Positions 29,331-42,389 of a stretch of DNA of 64,000 nucleotides are shown here, one piece after another. Source of the DNA: Lamellibrachia satsuma. Taxonomy: Eukaryota; Annelida; Polychaeta; Sabellida; Siboglinidae. Both the position numbers and the translations under genes were made by a program. Numbering within the stretch: position 1 is the stretch's first letter; each line of letters starts with the position of its first letter. The stretch lies in NCBI GenBank assembly GCA_033239005.1, contig BSQZ01000073.1, positions 2,425,001 to 2,489,000 of the forward strand. The letters run 5' to 3'. The notes beneath the pieces are model-generated. The model was not told the DNA's origin, did no database searches, and saw only the letters and a program-made list of their open reading frames with translations.

Positions 29331-29394
29331 GCCGTAAAATAAAACTCGCTGCTCACGATGATTGTACCCGCACCAAATGGCTCAAAACGCGTCC

Positions 29395-30165
29395 TCACTA
29401 CACGGCTCTCGACTCAAGCAGGACCTTCAACACTTCTACAGAGTCTACCCCAGAGTCCGAATGTCAGTTCTACGAGGAACTTGATTCTGCTATCAGCAAA
29501 ATGCCCACAACGGAGTAACTGTACATCTACATGTTGGCAGACATCGATTGAAGAGTGTGCACTGATCATGAGGCATGGCCTATTTAGCGGACATTACGAC
29601 ATGTGGAAGATGATTGACAGTGGACATAGACCGGTCGAACTCTGCAGCTATCAATAAACACTGTCGTTAGTACCAGTGTGACCTGGCCAGAACCAAACGT
29701 CACCCAACACACGCAGCTACCACAACGCGGCCTGTGTCTTTGTGGCACTGTGTACAAAACTGTGTACAACACTATGTACAACGCTGTGTACAACACTGTA
29801 TAAAACACTACACCAGAAACATGGCAAAACGCAAACAAAATTCAACCTCTCAGAGAAGCCAACCGGTCTGTTCTCTTCAACTTCAAGAGAGACCCAAACA
29901 AAAAGAACTTGAATACACTAAGACAAAAACAAAACAAAAACCCATTATACTCTGCTCGACATTGCGCCGGCGATTACTGGTTGCAAGTTTGTCAGAGCAT
30001 CCAATTGTCCTTCAACACAGTGGACATCACGTGCATGTGTGATGGAATAAAGAAGGCAACAGGTCCACGGTAAAAAAGACCGCAAAAGAGAAATCAGGTC
30101 ATCGAAGACTGCAATAAAGACATGGAGAGATGGGTGGAGCACAATGGAAATAAGTGCTTGCACTT
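29395..30165 (+). mobile_element. Decayed RTE-like LINE fragment
   Basis: The plus strand reads PESECQFYEELDSAISKMPT then TE, later HYDMWKMIDSGHRPVELCSY and, after more shifts, DGIKKATGP. This order is that of RTE-type endonucleases (FYxxLDxAIxKxPxTE ... GKMNDNGxRLLELC), which are often mis-annotated as craniofacial development protein 2. Frameshifts and stops are numerous. A GTACAAC-rich stretch near 29750-29800 is a small tandem expansion. Confidence 0.6.
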
Positions 30166-30279
30166 TCCTGTGTATTCCTTATATTTTAATGTCATTTTGA
30201 ATACAAAATTGATGTACGTACAAGTCACATTTTTATATTGAATAAATCAATAAATTTATCTAGAGTTTTACTCCAGGGA

Positions 30280-30444
30280 AAACACACCATTGAGGACGAG
30301 CTAGATACTGAACACACCAGGGCATCAACATCACACAGCTGCTGTGGCAATTCCACCATCAAACACTGCTGGCCACAAGAGGACATTCTTACCAACTGCC
30401 TCCCCACCTCTGGAATGAACTCCCAGAGGAAATAGTTGCCATAT

Positions 30445-30504
<60 letters not shown>

Positions 30505-30515
30505 CAAGAAAGAAG
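30280..30515 (+). mobile_element. LINE ORF2 C-terminal fragment split by a (GA)n tract
   Basis: After one frameshift the plus strand reads KRTFLPTAS and LWNELPEEIVA, then a (GA)n tract, then KFKKEVNAFLGALRQHPP. The parts flanking the tract are the usual end of LINE ORF2 (WNxLPEEIV ... FKKxxxAFL). The last part seeds the 77-bp array that follows. Confidence 0.75.
30447..30500. repeat. (GA)n microsatellite
   Basis: About 27 GA dinucleotides, inserted within the LINE C-terminal coding sequence. Confidence 0.99.
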
Positions 30516-32078
30516 TCAACGCCTTTCTTGGTGCCTTGCGTCAACACCCGCCATCGGAGTGGAGAGGGACAGTTGCTATGTCAAGGAAGAAGCCAACGCC
30601 TTCCTTGGTGTCTTGCGTCAACACCCGCCATCAGAGTGGAGAGGGACAGTTGCTCTGCCAAGGAAGAAGTCAACGCCTTCCTTGGTGCCTTGCGTCAACA
30701 CCCGCCATCAGAGTGGAGAGGGACAGTTGCTCTGCCAAGGAAGAAGTCAACGCCTTCCTTGGTGCCTTGCGTCAACACCCGCCATCAGAGTGGAGAGGGA
30801 CAGTTGCTCTGTCAAGGAAGAAGTCAACGCCTTTCTTGGTGCCTTGCGTCAACACCCGCCATCAGAGTGGAGAGGGACAGTTGCTCTGTCAAGGAAGAAG
30901 TCAACGCCTTCCTTGGTGCCTTGCGTCAACACCCGCCATCAGAGTGGAGAGGGACAGTTGCTCTGTCAAGGAAGAAGTCAACGCCTTCCTTGGTGCCTTG
31001 CGTCAACACCCGCCATCAGAGTGGAGAGGGACAGTTGCTCTGTCAAGCAAGAAGTCAACGCCTTCCTTGGTGTCTTGTGTCAACACCCGCCATCATAGTG
31101 GAGATGGACAGTTTTTCTGCCAAGGAAGAAGTCAACGCCTTCCTTGGTGTCTTGCGTCAACACCCGCCATCAGAATGGAGAGGGACAGTTGCTCTGCCAA
31201 GGAAGGAGTCAACGCCTTCCTTGGTGTATTGTGTCAACACCCGCCATCAGAGTGGAGAGGGACAGGTGCTCTGCCAAGGAAGAAGTCAACGCCTTCCTTG
31301 GTGTCTTGTGTCAACACCCGCCATCAGAGTGGAGAGGGACAGTTGCTCTGCCAAGGAAGAAGTCAACGCTTTCCTTGGTGCCTTGCGTCAACACCCGCCA
31401 TCAGAGTGGAGAGGGACAGTTGCTCTGTCAAGCAAGAAGTCAACGCCTTCCTTGGTGTCTGGTGTCAACACCCGCCATCGGAGTGGAGAGGGACAGTTGC
31501 TCTGCCAAGGAAGAAGTCAACGCCTTCCTTGGTGTCTTGTGTCAACACCCGCCATCGGAGTGGAGAGGGACAGTTGCTCTGTCAAGGAAGAAATCAACGC
31601 CTTCCTTGGTGTCTTGTGTCAACACCCGCCATCAGAGTGGAGAGGGACAGTTGCTCTGCCAACGAAGAAGTCAACGCCTTCCTTGGTGTCTGGTGTCAAC
31701 ACCCGCCATCGGAGTGGAGAGGGACAGTTGCTCTGCCAAGGAAGAAGTCAACGCCTTCCTTGGTGTCTTGTGTCAACACCCGCCATCGGAGTGGAGAGGG
31801 ACAGTTGCTCTGTCAAGGAAGAAGTCAACGCCTTCCTTGGTGTCTTGCGTCAACACACGCCATCAGAGTGGAGAGGGACAGTTGCTCTGCCAAGGAAGAA
31901 GTCAACGCCTTCCTTGGGGCCTTGCGTCAACACCCGCCATCAGAGTGGAGAGGGACAGTTGCTCTGTCAAGGAAGAAGTCAACGCCTTCCTTGGTGCCTT
32001 GCGTCAACACCCGCCATCAGAGTGGAGAGGGACAGTTGCTCTGCCAAGGAAGAAGTCAACACCTTTTATGGAAACTGG

Positions 32079-32129
<51 letters not shown>

Positions 32130-33597
32130 CCTTCCTTGGTGTCTTGCGTCAACACCCGCCAACAGAGTGGAGAGGGACAGTTGCTCTGTCAAGGAAGAAG
32201 TCAACGCCTTCCTTTTTGTCTTGCGTCAACACCCGCCATCAGAGTGGAGAGGGACAGTTGCTCTGTCAAGGAATAAGTCAACGCCTTCCTTGGTGTCTTG
32301 CGTCAACACCCGCCATCAGAGTGGAGAGGGACAGTTGCTCTGTCAAGGAAGAAGTCAACGCCTTCCTTGGTGCCTTGCGTCAACTCCCGCCATCAGAGTG
32401 GAGAGGGACAGTTGCTCTGCCAAGGAAGAAGTCAACGCCTTCCTTGGTGTCTTGTGTCAACACCCGCCATCGGAGTGGAGAGGGACAGTTGCTCTGCCAA
32501 GGAAGAAGTCAACGCCTTCCTTGGTGTCTTGTGTCAACACCCGCCATCGGAGTGGAGAGGGACAGTTGCTCTGTCAAGGAAGAAGCCAACGCCTTCCTTG
32601 GTGTCTTGCGTCAACACCCGCCATCAGAGTGGAGAGGGACAGTTGCTCTGCCAAGAAAGAAGCCAACGCCTTTCTTGGTGTCTTGCGTCAACACCCGCCA
32701 TCAGAGTGGAGAGGGACAGTTGCTCTGCCAAGGAAGAAGTCAACGCCTTCCTTGGGGCCTTGCGTCAACACCCGCCATCAGAGTGGAGAGGGACAGTTGC
32801 TCTGTCAAGGAAGAAGTCAACGCCTTCCTTGGTGCCTTGCGTCAACACCCGCCATCAGAGTGGAGAGGGACAGTTGCTCTGCCAAGGAAGAAGCCAACGC
32901 CTTTCTTGGTGTCTTGCGTCAACACCCGCCATAAGAGTGGAGAGGGACAGTTGCTCTGCCAAGGAAGAAATCAACGCCTTCCTTGGTGTCTGGTGTCAAC
33001 ACCCGCCATCGGAGTGGAGAGGGACAGTTGCTCTGCCAAGGAAGAAGTCAACGCCTTCCTTGGTGTCTTGTGTCAACACCCGCCATCGGAGTGGAGAGGG
33101 ACAGTTGCTCTGCCAAGGAAGAAGTCAACGCCTTCCTTGGTGCCTTGCGTCAACACCCGCCATCAGAGTGGAGAGGGACAGTTGCTCTGTCAAGGCAGAA
33201 GTCAACGCCTTCCTTGGTGCCTTGCGTCAACACCCGCCATCAGAGTGGAGAGGGACAGTTGCTCTGCCAAGGAAGAAGTCAACACCTTTTATGGAAACTG
33301 GGCTCTCTCTCTCTCTCTCAAGCCTTCCTTGGTGTCTTGTGTCAACACCCGCCATCAGAGTGGAGAGGGACAGTTGCTCTGTCAAGGAAGAAGTCAACGC
33401 CTTCCTTTTTGTCTTGCGCCAACACCCGCCATCAGAGTGGAGAGGGACAGTTGCTCTGTCAAGGAATAAGTCAACGCCTTCCTTGGTGTCTTTCGTCAAC
33501 ACCCGCCATCAGAGTGGAGAGGGACAGTTGCTCTGTCAAGGAAGAAGTCAACGCCTTCCTTTGTGTCTTGCGTCAACACACGCCAGAAGGAAGAAGT
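30501..33597. repeat. 77-bp minisatellite, about 40 copies, with internal (TC)n blocks
   Basis: The unit is GTCAACGCCTTCCTTGGTGC then CTTGCGTCAACACCCGCCAT then CAGAGTGGAGAGGGACAGTT then GCTCTGTCAAGGAAGAA. Because 77 is not a multiple of three, all three plus frames stay open, giving meaningless frames up to about 1000 codons. (TC)n blocks interrupt units at 32083-32126 and 33303-33320. Shared rare variants after both blocks (CCTTCCTTTTTGTC, CAAGGAATAAGTC) show a larger internal duplication. Confidence 0.97.
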
Positions 33598-34702
<1,105 letters not shown>

Positions 34703-35055
34703 TTATGAAGAATCCATAGTGCGTCTGTCAGCTGCTATAACGAATTCTTTGTTACGCACGAATGGTAATCGTTCATAGTAGGAAACGTTAAACCGTCTAC
34801 TGTGGCCATCGCGTGTGCGATTGAAGATGAGATCTTCTATACAGTCGTATACAATGTATTCGAAGTCTGAGTGGAATTTGTTGGCGAACAGTTCGGGTCG
34901 GTCGTACAGCCACGGCAGGTCTCCGACGCCGAATATACAGATCTGACGAACCCATTTACCGCGGCAGTCCCAGTGATTCCACGACCAGTCGATCTGGTCG
35001 GAGATGGGCGACCAGATAGTGCCACGGGCGGTGAACGGCTTCGTCTCCGGGTCAC
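34703..35055 (-). CDS. GT14 exon 3 (C-terminal)
   Basis: The acceptor is TTTGTCTACAG|GTGAC. Phase 1 entry runs to TAA at 34703-34705. It encodes [20 protein letters not shown] and [20 protein letters not shown], ending RRTMDSS. Confidence 0.88.
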
Positions 35056-37108
35056 CTGTAGACAAAGATCACGATATGTGACAATAGCTCACTGGAGACA
35101 ATGATCACAAAGCAGTACAAGACAACAGTTCACTGTAGACAATGATCACCAAGCAGTAAAAGAAAACACTTCATCGTAGACAATGATCACCAAACAGTAC
35201 AAGACAACAGTTCACTGTAGACAATGATCACCAAACAGTACAAGACAACAGTTCATCGTAGACAATGATCACCAAACAGTACAAGACAACAGTTCACTGT
35301 AGACATGGGTTCCCACGAACAACATGTTTATTATGTATACATAGTTGCACAATAGCTCCTTATCTTGTGTAGCACACTGGTCACCTCCTGGTCTGGTATC
35401 GGACACTGGCCAACAGTTTTAAGGAGTCAAACATTATGTGCGCATAGAGTGATTGCTGCTTAGTCGTGTTTGCTTGGAACTGAATGGATTATAGCTGTTG
35501 TCGTGTGATGCTTGTTAATGTGTCCGGTGGTGAGATCCTATATTTATTGTCCTGGGGAATTAGGAGAATTTTGAATAATGTAAAGACATATAGAGATGCC
35601 GTGATTGACGCTGACCGACTGGCATGGATAAATGGCCGTTGATGGCTTTGTGGAATATGGTGAGACGTCTGTTTGTTCGTCTGGTGGTTAGATGTTCTCA
35701 TTGAACATTCTTTATCACTTCTGACACACACGCTGTGCACAATGAGTTCCCTTGAATAACATATTTTTAAGTTCATGACAGTTAGTTCACAATTTTTTAT
35801 GCAGGTGTAGAAGGATCTGCATACATAACTGTACTGTAATAATTACCATAGCTGTACAAATATGAACTCCTCCCTAATATGAGTACATAACTGTACTGTA
35901 ATAATTACCTTAACTGTACAAATATGAACTCCTCCCTAATAGGAGTACATAACTGTACTGTAATAATTACCATAGCTGTACAAATATGAACTCCTCCCTA
36001 ATAGGAGTACATAACTGTACTGTAATAATTACCATAACTGTACAATTGTGAACTCCTCCCTAATAGGAGTACATAACTGTACTGTAATAATTACCTTAAC
36101 TGTACAAATATGAACTCCTCCCTAATAGGAGATGTGACTATGAGTTAGTCGCCTGGTGGCAATGCTACTTGGTCTTCGACGTGTAAGGTACTGCCACCAT
36201 TCGTAGTAGAAGTGACTATGGACATGGACGAGAAGTGACCATGGACACATAAACGGCAGCACGTTTATACAAGTTATAACGTATTCTGTAGCCGACATGT
36301 GTCAGTATGTTCATTCTACTGTTGCACTCTGTGCACCGACATGTGTCAGTCTGTTCATTCTACTGTTGCACTCTGTGCACCGACATGTGTCAGTCTGTTC
36401 ATTCTACTGTTGCACTCTGTGCACCGACATGTGTCAGTCTGTTTATTCTACTGTTGCACTCTGTGCACCGACATGTGTCAGTCTGTTCATTCTACTGTTG
36501 CACTCTGTGCACCGACATGTGTCAGTCTGTTCATTCTACTGTTGCACTCTGTGCACCGACATGTGTCAGTCTGTTCATTCTACTGTTGCACTCTGTGCAC
36601 CGACATGTGTCAGTCTGTTCATTCTACTGTTGCACTCTGTGCACCGACGTGTGTCAGTCTGTTCATTCTACTGTTGCACTCTGTGCACCGACGTGTGCAT
36701 ATGATGCTCATATATATCATATATGAATACATTTTGAAACAAGGTTTCTGTGGTGCATTTCCACTGTATTTGTCGACAACGACGACACTCACCCGTGTAC
36801 GACCCAGGAGCACGCAGGTGTGGGTTGTGATTGAGGGTCGGCCACAGATGTTCGTCTGGCGCCAAAGTGTCTCTGAACCACGCCAACAGGTCAGTCGCCG
36901 TCTGGTTAAATAACAGGTACTCGGCGAACCCCCGGGTCAACGCCGCCTGATTGCTGCCCTTGTAGATGGTGACGTCATGCGGGGGTTTCCCTTTGGGGAA
37001 AACCGTCGGTAGCATGACGCTGAATGACCTGATAAGGTGCCAACGGACGACTTGTCTCATTCTCATCCACGGCTTCTGAGATCTGAAATACAGTAAGAGT
37101 TGATGAAT

Positions 37109-37139
<31 letters not shown>

Positions 37140-38573
37140 CGCGTGCGTGCGTGCGTGCGTGTGTGTGCGTGCGTGCGTTTGTGTGTGTGTGTGTGTGTGC
37201 GTGTGTGTGTGCGTACGCGCGCGCGTGGGTGTGCGTGCGTGCGTGCGTGTGTGTCCACTCTTCCGATCAATTAAGTGTTAGTCTTCTATATCCTTTGATC
37301 ATGACTGCGTCTGTCAATGCTTCACTGCCATGTTCGATCAGTTCTGCTGGAACGTTTTCGACGCCGGGGATTTGAGTATATTTTGTCCAACTTATTACAG
37401 ATATAGGGGTCACTGACAAGGATGAAAACAATGTATGCAGAGGGTGAATGTTGAAGCTACTGTGTTCTATTTCACCTGTTATTTATGAAGCGGTGCTATT
37501 AACGATTCTTCGACACGTAAAACGTACACCGTCCGGTTCAGCAAAATCTGGACCATAAAGTCTGCTAGAAGTTTTGTTCTCGACAACCCTCTTAATTACC
37601 ATCAGGTGTGAACTACCTAAAACCCCGTGTTGATACTAGTGCAGAGACGACATGTCGACTGCGACACCTGTAACACAGACGCACTGACACAGAAATATGT
37701 GTTATGAATGTAGTCATCGAGAGATGAAGTGGACACTTACCGCTTGACAGAGCCTTCAATGTCGTTAGCGCCGTCATACAGTTTCAGTATTTTCACGAGT
37801 TCGGCGTTCGTGTGAAGAGGGAACATCTCACCGCTCAGATTGACGAAGTAGCGCCACTTGTACCGCATCAAGTCGTACAGACAATTCATTTCGGCCAGCA
37901 AGATACTGATGTGTCCCCAATAGACGCTCTCGAGACGGGACGCCACGAAGACGTTGGGGAAGCATCGCGACACGGCCTTCAAGGCGCGCAGGATGGCGGG
38001 GTCGGCCTTGCGGTCGACGTGGAAGCAGTAGACGTTCTGGGGCGCGTACACGGCCCGCAGCAGCCGCTCGGCCTGCTCGACGCTGTTGTACATGAGGATG
38101 CTGAAGGCAATCGGGAAGTCGTTCTCCTCCAGCGAGAGCGGCCTCGTGACGTAACCGCGCGCGTGACGGAAGCTTGTGCAGTTGGCCGCCATCGCGACGT
38201 AGTCATTACTGGACAGCGACCTGCGCTCGTGCGATTTGACATATTTGCGGCCCCTGTCGATGGCCGCCCGGTCACCGCGGAACATCGCGGCGCAGTCAAC
38301 GTGGCGTAGTCGGTCGTTGTGTCTCCGCGGGGCCACCTGGGTCTGCAGGAGGGCGATATTCTCCGTGTAGTTCTGGTCCTCCTCGTAGCCGACCAACTCA
38401 TCCTGACGCACGTAGCGTGTCATGTACGCGTCTCGTGTCCTGGCCGTATATCTGACTGTCGGGTTGTCACTGATGACGTAAAGTACGTTCAGGATGGCCA
38501 GTGCAGACGTCACAGCAAAAACAGTCTTGAACAAGTAGCGTTTTGCACTGCGTCTTAGCTTCGCAAACATCAT
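34703..38573 (-). CDS. GT14 beta-1,6-N-acetylglucosaminyltransferase (core-2 type), 3 exons, 491 aa
   Basis: Join on the minus strand: 38573-37741, 37082-36793, 35055-34703; 1476 nt, all junctions GT-AG with matching phase. It is a type II Golgi enzyme of the GCNT family, transferring GlcNAc in beta-1,6 linkage to make branched O-glycans. Visible parts: a cytosolic basic start, a membrane anchor at about residues 16-34, early luminal Cys motifs ([10 protein letters not shown] at 92-101), the donor-side block [10 protein letters not shown] (182-191), [10 protein letters not shown] (207-216), [12 protein letters not shown] (245-256) and APDEHLW (352-358), whose Glu355 aligns with the family catalytic base. 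[12 protein letters not shown] (413-424) and LFANKF (430-435) follow. Known animal members are 400-450 aa, so this is slightly long. NLSGEMFP replaces the usual NLCGxxFP, losing one Cys. Which GCNT subtype it is cannot be told. Confidence 0.88.
35063..35310. repeat. 41-bp tandem repeat, about 6 copies, in GT14 intron 2
   Basis: The unit is AGACAATGATCACCAAACAG then TACAAGACAACAGTTCACTG then T. It begins at the exon 3 acceptor (TTTGTCTACAG is the reverse of its unit start), so the acceptor motif itself is part of the repeated unit. Confidence 0.92.
35818..36130. repeat. 62-bp tandem repeat, 5 copies, in GT14 intron 2
   Basis: The unit is GAGTACATAACTGTACTGTA then ATAATTACCATAGCTGTACA then AATATGAACTCCTCCCTAAT then AG. 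Confidence 0.96.
36295..36697. repeat. 44-bp minisatellite, 9 copies, in GT14 intron 2
   Basis: The unit is CGACATGTGTCAGTCTGTTC then ATTCTACTGTTGCACTCTGT then GCAC. It lies about 95 bp from the exon 2 donor. Confidence 0.97.
36793..37082 (-). CDS. GT14 exon 2 (residues 278-375, catalytic Glu)
   Basis: The acceptor is CTGTATTTCAG|ATCTC and the donor is TACACGG|GTGAGT, phase 2 to 1. It encodes [20 protein letters not shown] and [14 protein letters not shown]. Confidence 0.88.
37110..37256. repeat. (GT)n/(GCGT)n microsatellite in GT14 intron 1
   Basis: Mixed GTGT, GCGC and GCGT tract starting about 28 bp from the exon 2 acceptor. Confidence 0.98.
37741..38573 (-). CDS. GT14 exon 1 (anchor, stem and N-terminal catalytic half)
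   Basis: ATG at 38573 (a second ATG follows at once) to the donor AAGCG|GTAAGT, phase 2. CACTGCAG lies just before the ATG and could be the acceptor of a non-coding first exon. It is GC-rich compared with its surroundings. Confidence 0.88.
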
Positions 38574-39092
<519 letters not shown>

Positions 39093-39095
<3 letters not shown>

Positions 39096-39319
39096 CAAAT
39101 CAAATCAAGTTTATTTAGACACCGCATATCTCTAAAAATAGAATCAGGGGTGCTTACAATAAATAAATAAATCAATAAATTAATTAATTAAATATATTAC
39201 ATTATTGAATATAATTATTACAGTACAGGCATTACATGAGATAACACATATATACATATGCATACATGTACATATATACATACACATACATACACATGCA
39301 TACACATACATACATACAC

Positions 39320-39390
<71 letters not shown>

Positions 39391-41140
39391 TACATACATA
39401 TACATACATACACATACATACACATATACATATATACATATACATCAATACATACGTACACACATTATACATGTACATACACACACAAAATTACGAAAAA
39501 GCTTGATTAAAGAGAAAGGTTTTCAAGTCCCTCTTAAAATGTTTAGAATCGCGTTGCGTTCTTAGCCCTATTGGAAGAGAGTTCAAGAGGGTGGGACCTG
39601 CACACGAGAAAGCTCGTCGGCCGAGCCGTTCCAGATTTACCCTAGGAACAACAATGAGAGATTGGTCAGCCGAACGAAGACTGCGACAGGGAACATAGGG
39701 AGATATACAGTCAGCAAGATAACGTGGAGTGTTTGCATGCACGGCGCCGTGCATCAAGGTCAACAGTTTAAACTGAATTCGCTGCGCCACAGGCAGCCAG
39801 TGCAGCTCTCGCAATGACGTCGTCAAGCTGTGTTGGTCACGTCGACGTAGGCAGAGGACGACACGCGCAGCGGATCGCTGGACCATCTCAAGTCGATGCA
39901 GCAGGGTTCTGGTAATGCCGCACAGGGCCGCGTTTCCGAAGTCGAGTCGCGACGTGACAAGAGCGTGTACAAGCGTCTTGCACGCTCTGAGCTGCAGAGA
40001 TGATCGTATTCGCGCTATGCCACGTAGTTGGGCGTAGGCAGTCCGGCAAGTACGGCTAACGTGTGCGGCCATCGACATCGTGGAGTCGAGCTGTACGCCA
40101 ATGTCACGTATGTTGGCTGAAGTGCTGACGTTACATCCGCAGATGTCGATGAGAAGAGGAGGTGGCTGTGGAACACGGTTGTTCGGTACTGAGCAGTACC
40201 GCCTCTGTCTTCGTCTCCTTTAAAAGTAGGTAGCGCGATGCCAGCCATACTTTCACGTCAATAACACAACGGGATATCCGGTCGGCGGCGGACGCAGCAT
40301 CATTACGCGGAAAGTCAACATACAGCTGAGTGTCATCCGCGTAGACGTGGTAGCGAATTCCGTGCTATGAGAAGACTTCTGAAAGACCTGCACAGTAGAC
40401 AGAAAAGAGGAGAGGGCCCAAAACACTGCCCTGTGGAACTCCATGTCGCAGTTGGATGTTGCAAGATAGATGACCATCAACATCGACACACTGTGTTCGG
40501 TCGGTGAGGTAGGACTCGAACCAGCAAAGTGCGTTACCTCGTACGCCGATTCGGTCTAGTTCTGCGAGAAGAAAGTCGTGGTCAATAGTATCGAACGCAG
40601 CACTGAGGTCGAGCAATACCAATACTACGTGCTTACGAGTATCCAATGAACGCAATATATCATCCTGAATACTCACAATCGCTGTCTCCACGCTGTGTGA
40701 CGGGCGGTAGGCGCTCTGAAGAGGGTCACCGATGTTATTGTGTTGCAGATGCAAACGCAGTTGGGCAGAAACATGGCGTTCTAGTATTTTGGATACGTAG
40801 GGAAGGTTCGAGATAGGTCGATAGCTAGCATAGTCGTCAACGGGAAGGCCGGAAGTTTCAGAAGCGGCTTGACGACAGCGTGCTTTAGGCGTGCTGGAAC
40901 AGTGGAAGACCCGTAAGAGAGGTTGATGACGTTCCTGAGGATCGGCGCTAAGATTGAGGTATTTGCCTTCAGAATAGCGATGGGCAGTGGATCAATCATG
41001 GACGACTTTGTCTTGCCGTTTTCGATCAGTGTCGTTACTTCTTCGAGCGAAGCCGGTTGAAACGCAAGTAGAGGAGAAGAAACAGTACACGGCTGCGCGT
41101 TATCGACATTAGCGGAAGGACACTGGATTTGGCTGCGGAT
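39093..41140 (-). mobile_element. 5'-truncated L2-like LINE
   Basis: Minus-strand RT in order: SSMIDPLPIAILKANTSILA, YRPISNLPYVSKILERHVSA (after a frameshift), LVLLDLSAAFDTIDHDFLLA (motif A), LRHGVPQGSVLGPLLFSVYC (motif B), a stop at S*HGIRYH, then VYADDTQLYVDF (motif C). The tail LRELHWLPVAQRIQFKLLTL and [20 protein letters not shown] follows. The 3' end is a (TTGAT)n-type tail at about 39093-39112. The 3' UTR holds a TATA/TACA-rich tract (39240-39480). The endonuclease is missing, as expected for 5' truncation. Few frame breaks, so fairly young. Confidence 0.9.
39240..39480. repeat. (TA/CA)n-rich tract in the LINE 3' UTR
   Basis: Interspersed TACATA and TATATA repeats. The Tyr/Ile/His open frames across it are artefacts. 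Confidence 0.97.
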
Positions 41141-41214
41141 CGAGGTATATATAGGATATTAATTCAACATATATAGAGCATATTAATTCGATATCAGTTC
41201 CAGATACTAAATTT

Positions 41215-41600
41215 CAAGAGGCCAAATCAGACTATTCAGGACAGTTGATTGTAACTAACAGAAATGGTAGCTAAAGAAAAAGAAAATAAAGATGAAATTC
41301 CGCCAAGAGTACTAACGGAAACAGTAGAACAAATTACTATGCCACTTGCAAGAGTGTTCAACTTTTCAATAAAAGAAAGAGTGGTTCCTTGTGAATGGAA
41401 AGAAGCAAACATCATATCATTATTTAAAAAGGGTTTGAGAAATAAGTCAGATAATTATAGACCAGTGAGTTTAACATAAATGTTTTGCTTTATTATTAGA
41501 AAGGTTCATTAAAACCATATGGAGGACATCTCTGCTAAGCATAAATTATTAAATCCGTCTCAACATTGATTCCAAAAAGTAAGGTCATGTTTAATATTAT
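41215..41600 (+). mobile_element. CR1-like LINE RT fragment
   Basis: The plus strand encodes IPPRVLTETVEQITMPLARV, FNFSIKERVVPCEWKEANII and SDNYRPVSLT, then degraded SAKHKLLNPSQH and KVRSCL. Same family as the CR1 at 59-62 kb (compare PPKLLKEIVEQISTPLVKVF), opposite orientation. Confidence 0.85.
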
Positions 41601-42389
41601 AACGCAATAAGGTGTCACTCACGTCTTAATATTATAGCGCATGGGTGATTTTGTTCCACTTTACACAAATGATTAGTCTGAATTTATGGAATGAAAGCAG
41701 ACGGCAACAACATTGCTGTCGAAGACAAAGCCAAAGATAAAGGCAAAGCCAAAGGCAAAGCCAAAGCCGACACCTTCGGCTTCTTTTTTCCGATCTTTTC
41801 GACTTTCATGAATCATAACGATTACGACAGTTTGATTCCCGTGTAATTAATTAATCATTACATCGCCGCATAGTTGTTAAACATTTGCAAAAAGTTAAAC
41901 GCAGCAATTAAGATAACTTGGGTGGCAGTTGTTTTTTCCCCCAAAACATACTAGGAAATGTTGAACTGAACGTCGACACGACAAATAATTAACCGGCACT
42001 AACTTCATATTTCGTCAATCCATCGTTTAAACAAACCAGTCCTTTTGGAAATCCTATTGAATTCTTTGAAACGCTGACACGTATGCTTCGATCTTCGAAC
42101 CATCGTAAATTCATTCCCCGTTAACGCGGAACATAAAGTCTGGTTACTGTGTTTCAAGTACACATCAGTATTATATCTACCTAACTAAATTATGTTCTAA
42201 AACCAGCAAATACCAGCCGTAACGTAGTTTATTGTGGCTTTGAAGCAATAACGGCGAATAAAGTTTTTTCCTTCAAAGTTATTTGGTAAAATGTCTAGTG
42301 TAGTTCCAAAATCTTTTATCGTTAACTTTTATTTGGTCGACCAATTTTATTCAAATTGCACTATGAAGAAAAGTTGTTCGACCAAATAA
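41601..42389. other. Spacer, no gene
   Basis: AT-rich sequence with a CAAAGCCAAAGGCAAAGCC mini-repeat at about 41730-41770 (compare a similar tract near 26430) and a TTGGTCGACCAATTTT inverted patch near 42333. Nothing else recognised. Confidence 0.5.

Noticed and set aside
30443..33469. Open frame of about 1008 codons on the plus strand, and similar 440-596-codon frames
   Set aside because: They run through the 77-bp array in all three plus frames and only repeat the unit; the array derives from a LINE tail. No start context or splice evidence.
39180..39565. Tyr/Ile-rich and Met/Cys/Val-rich frames
   Set aside because: TA/CA microsatellite in a LINE 3' UTR.
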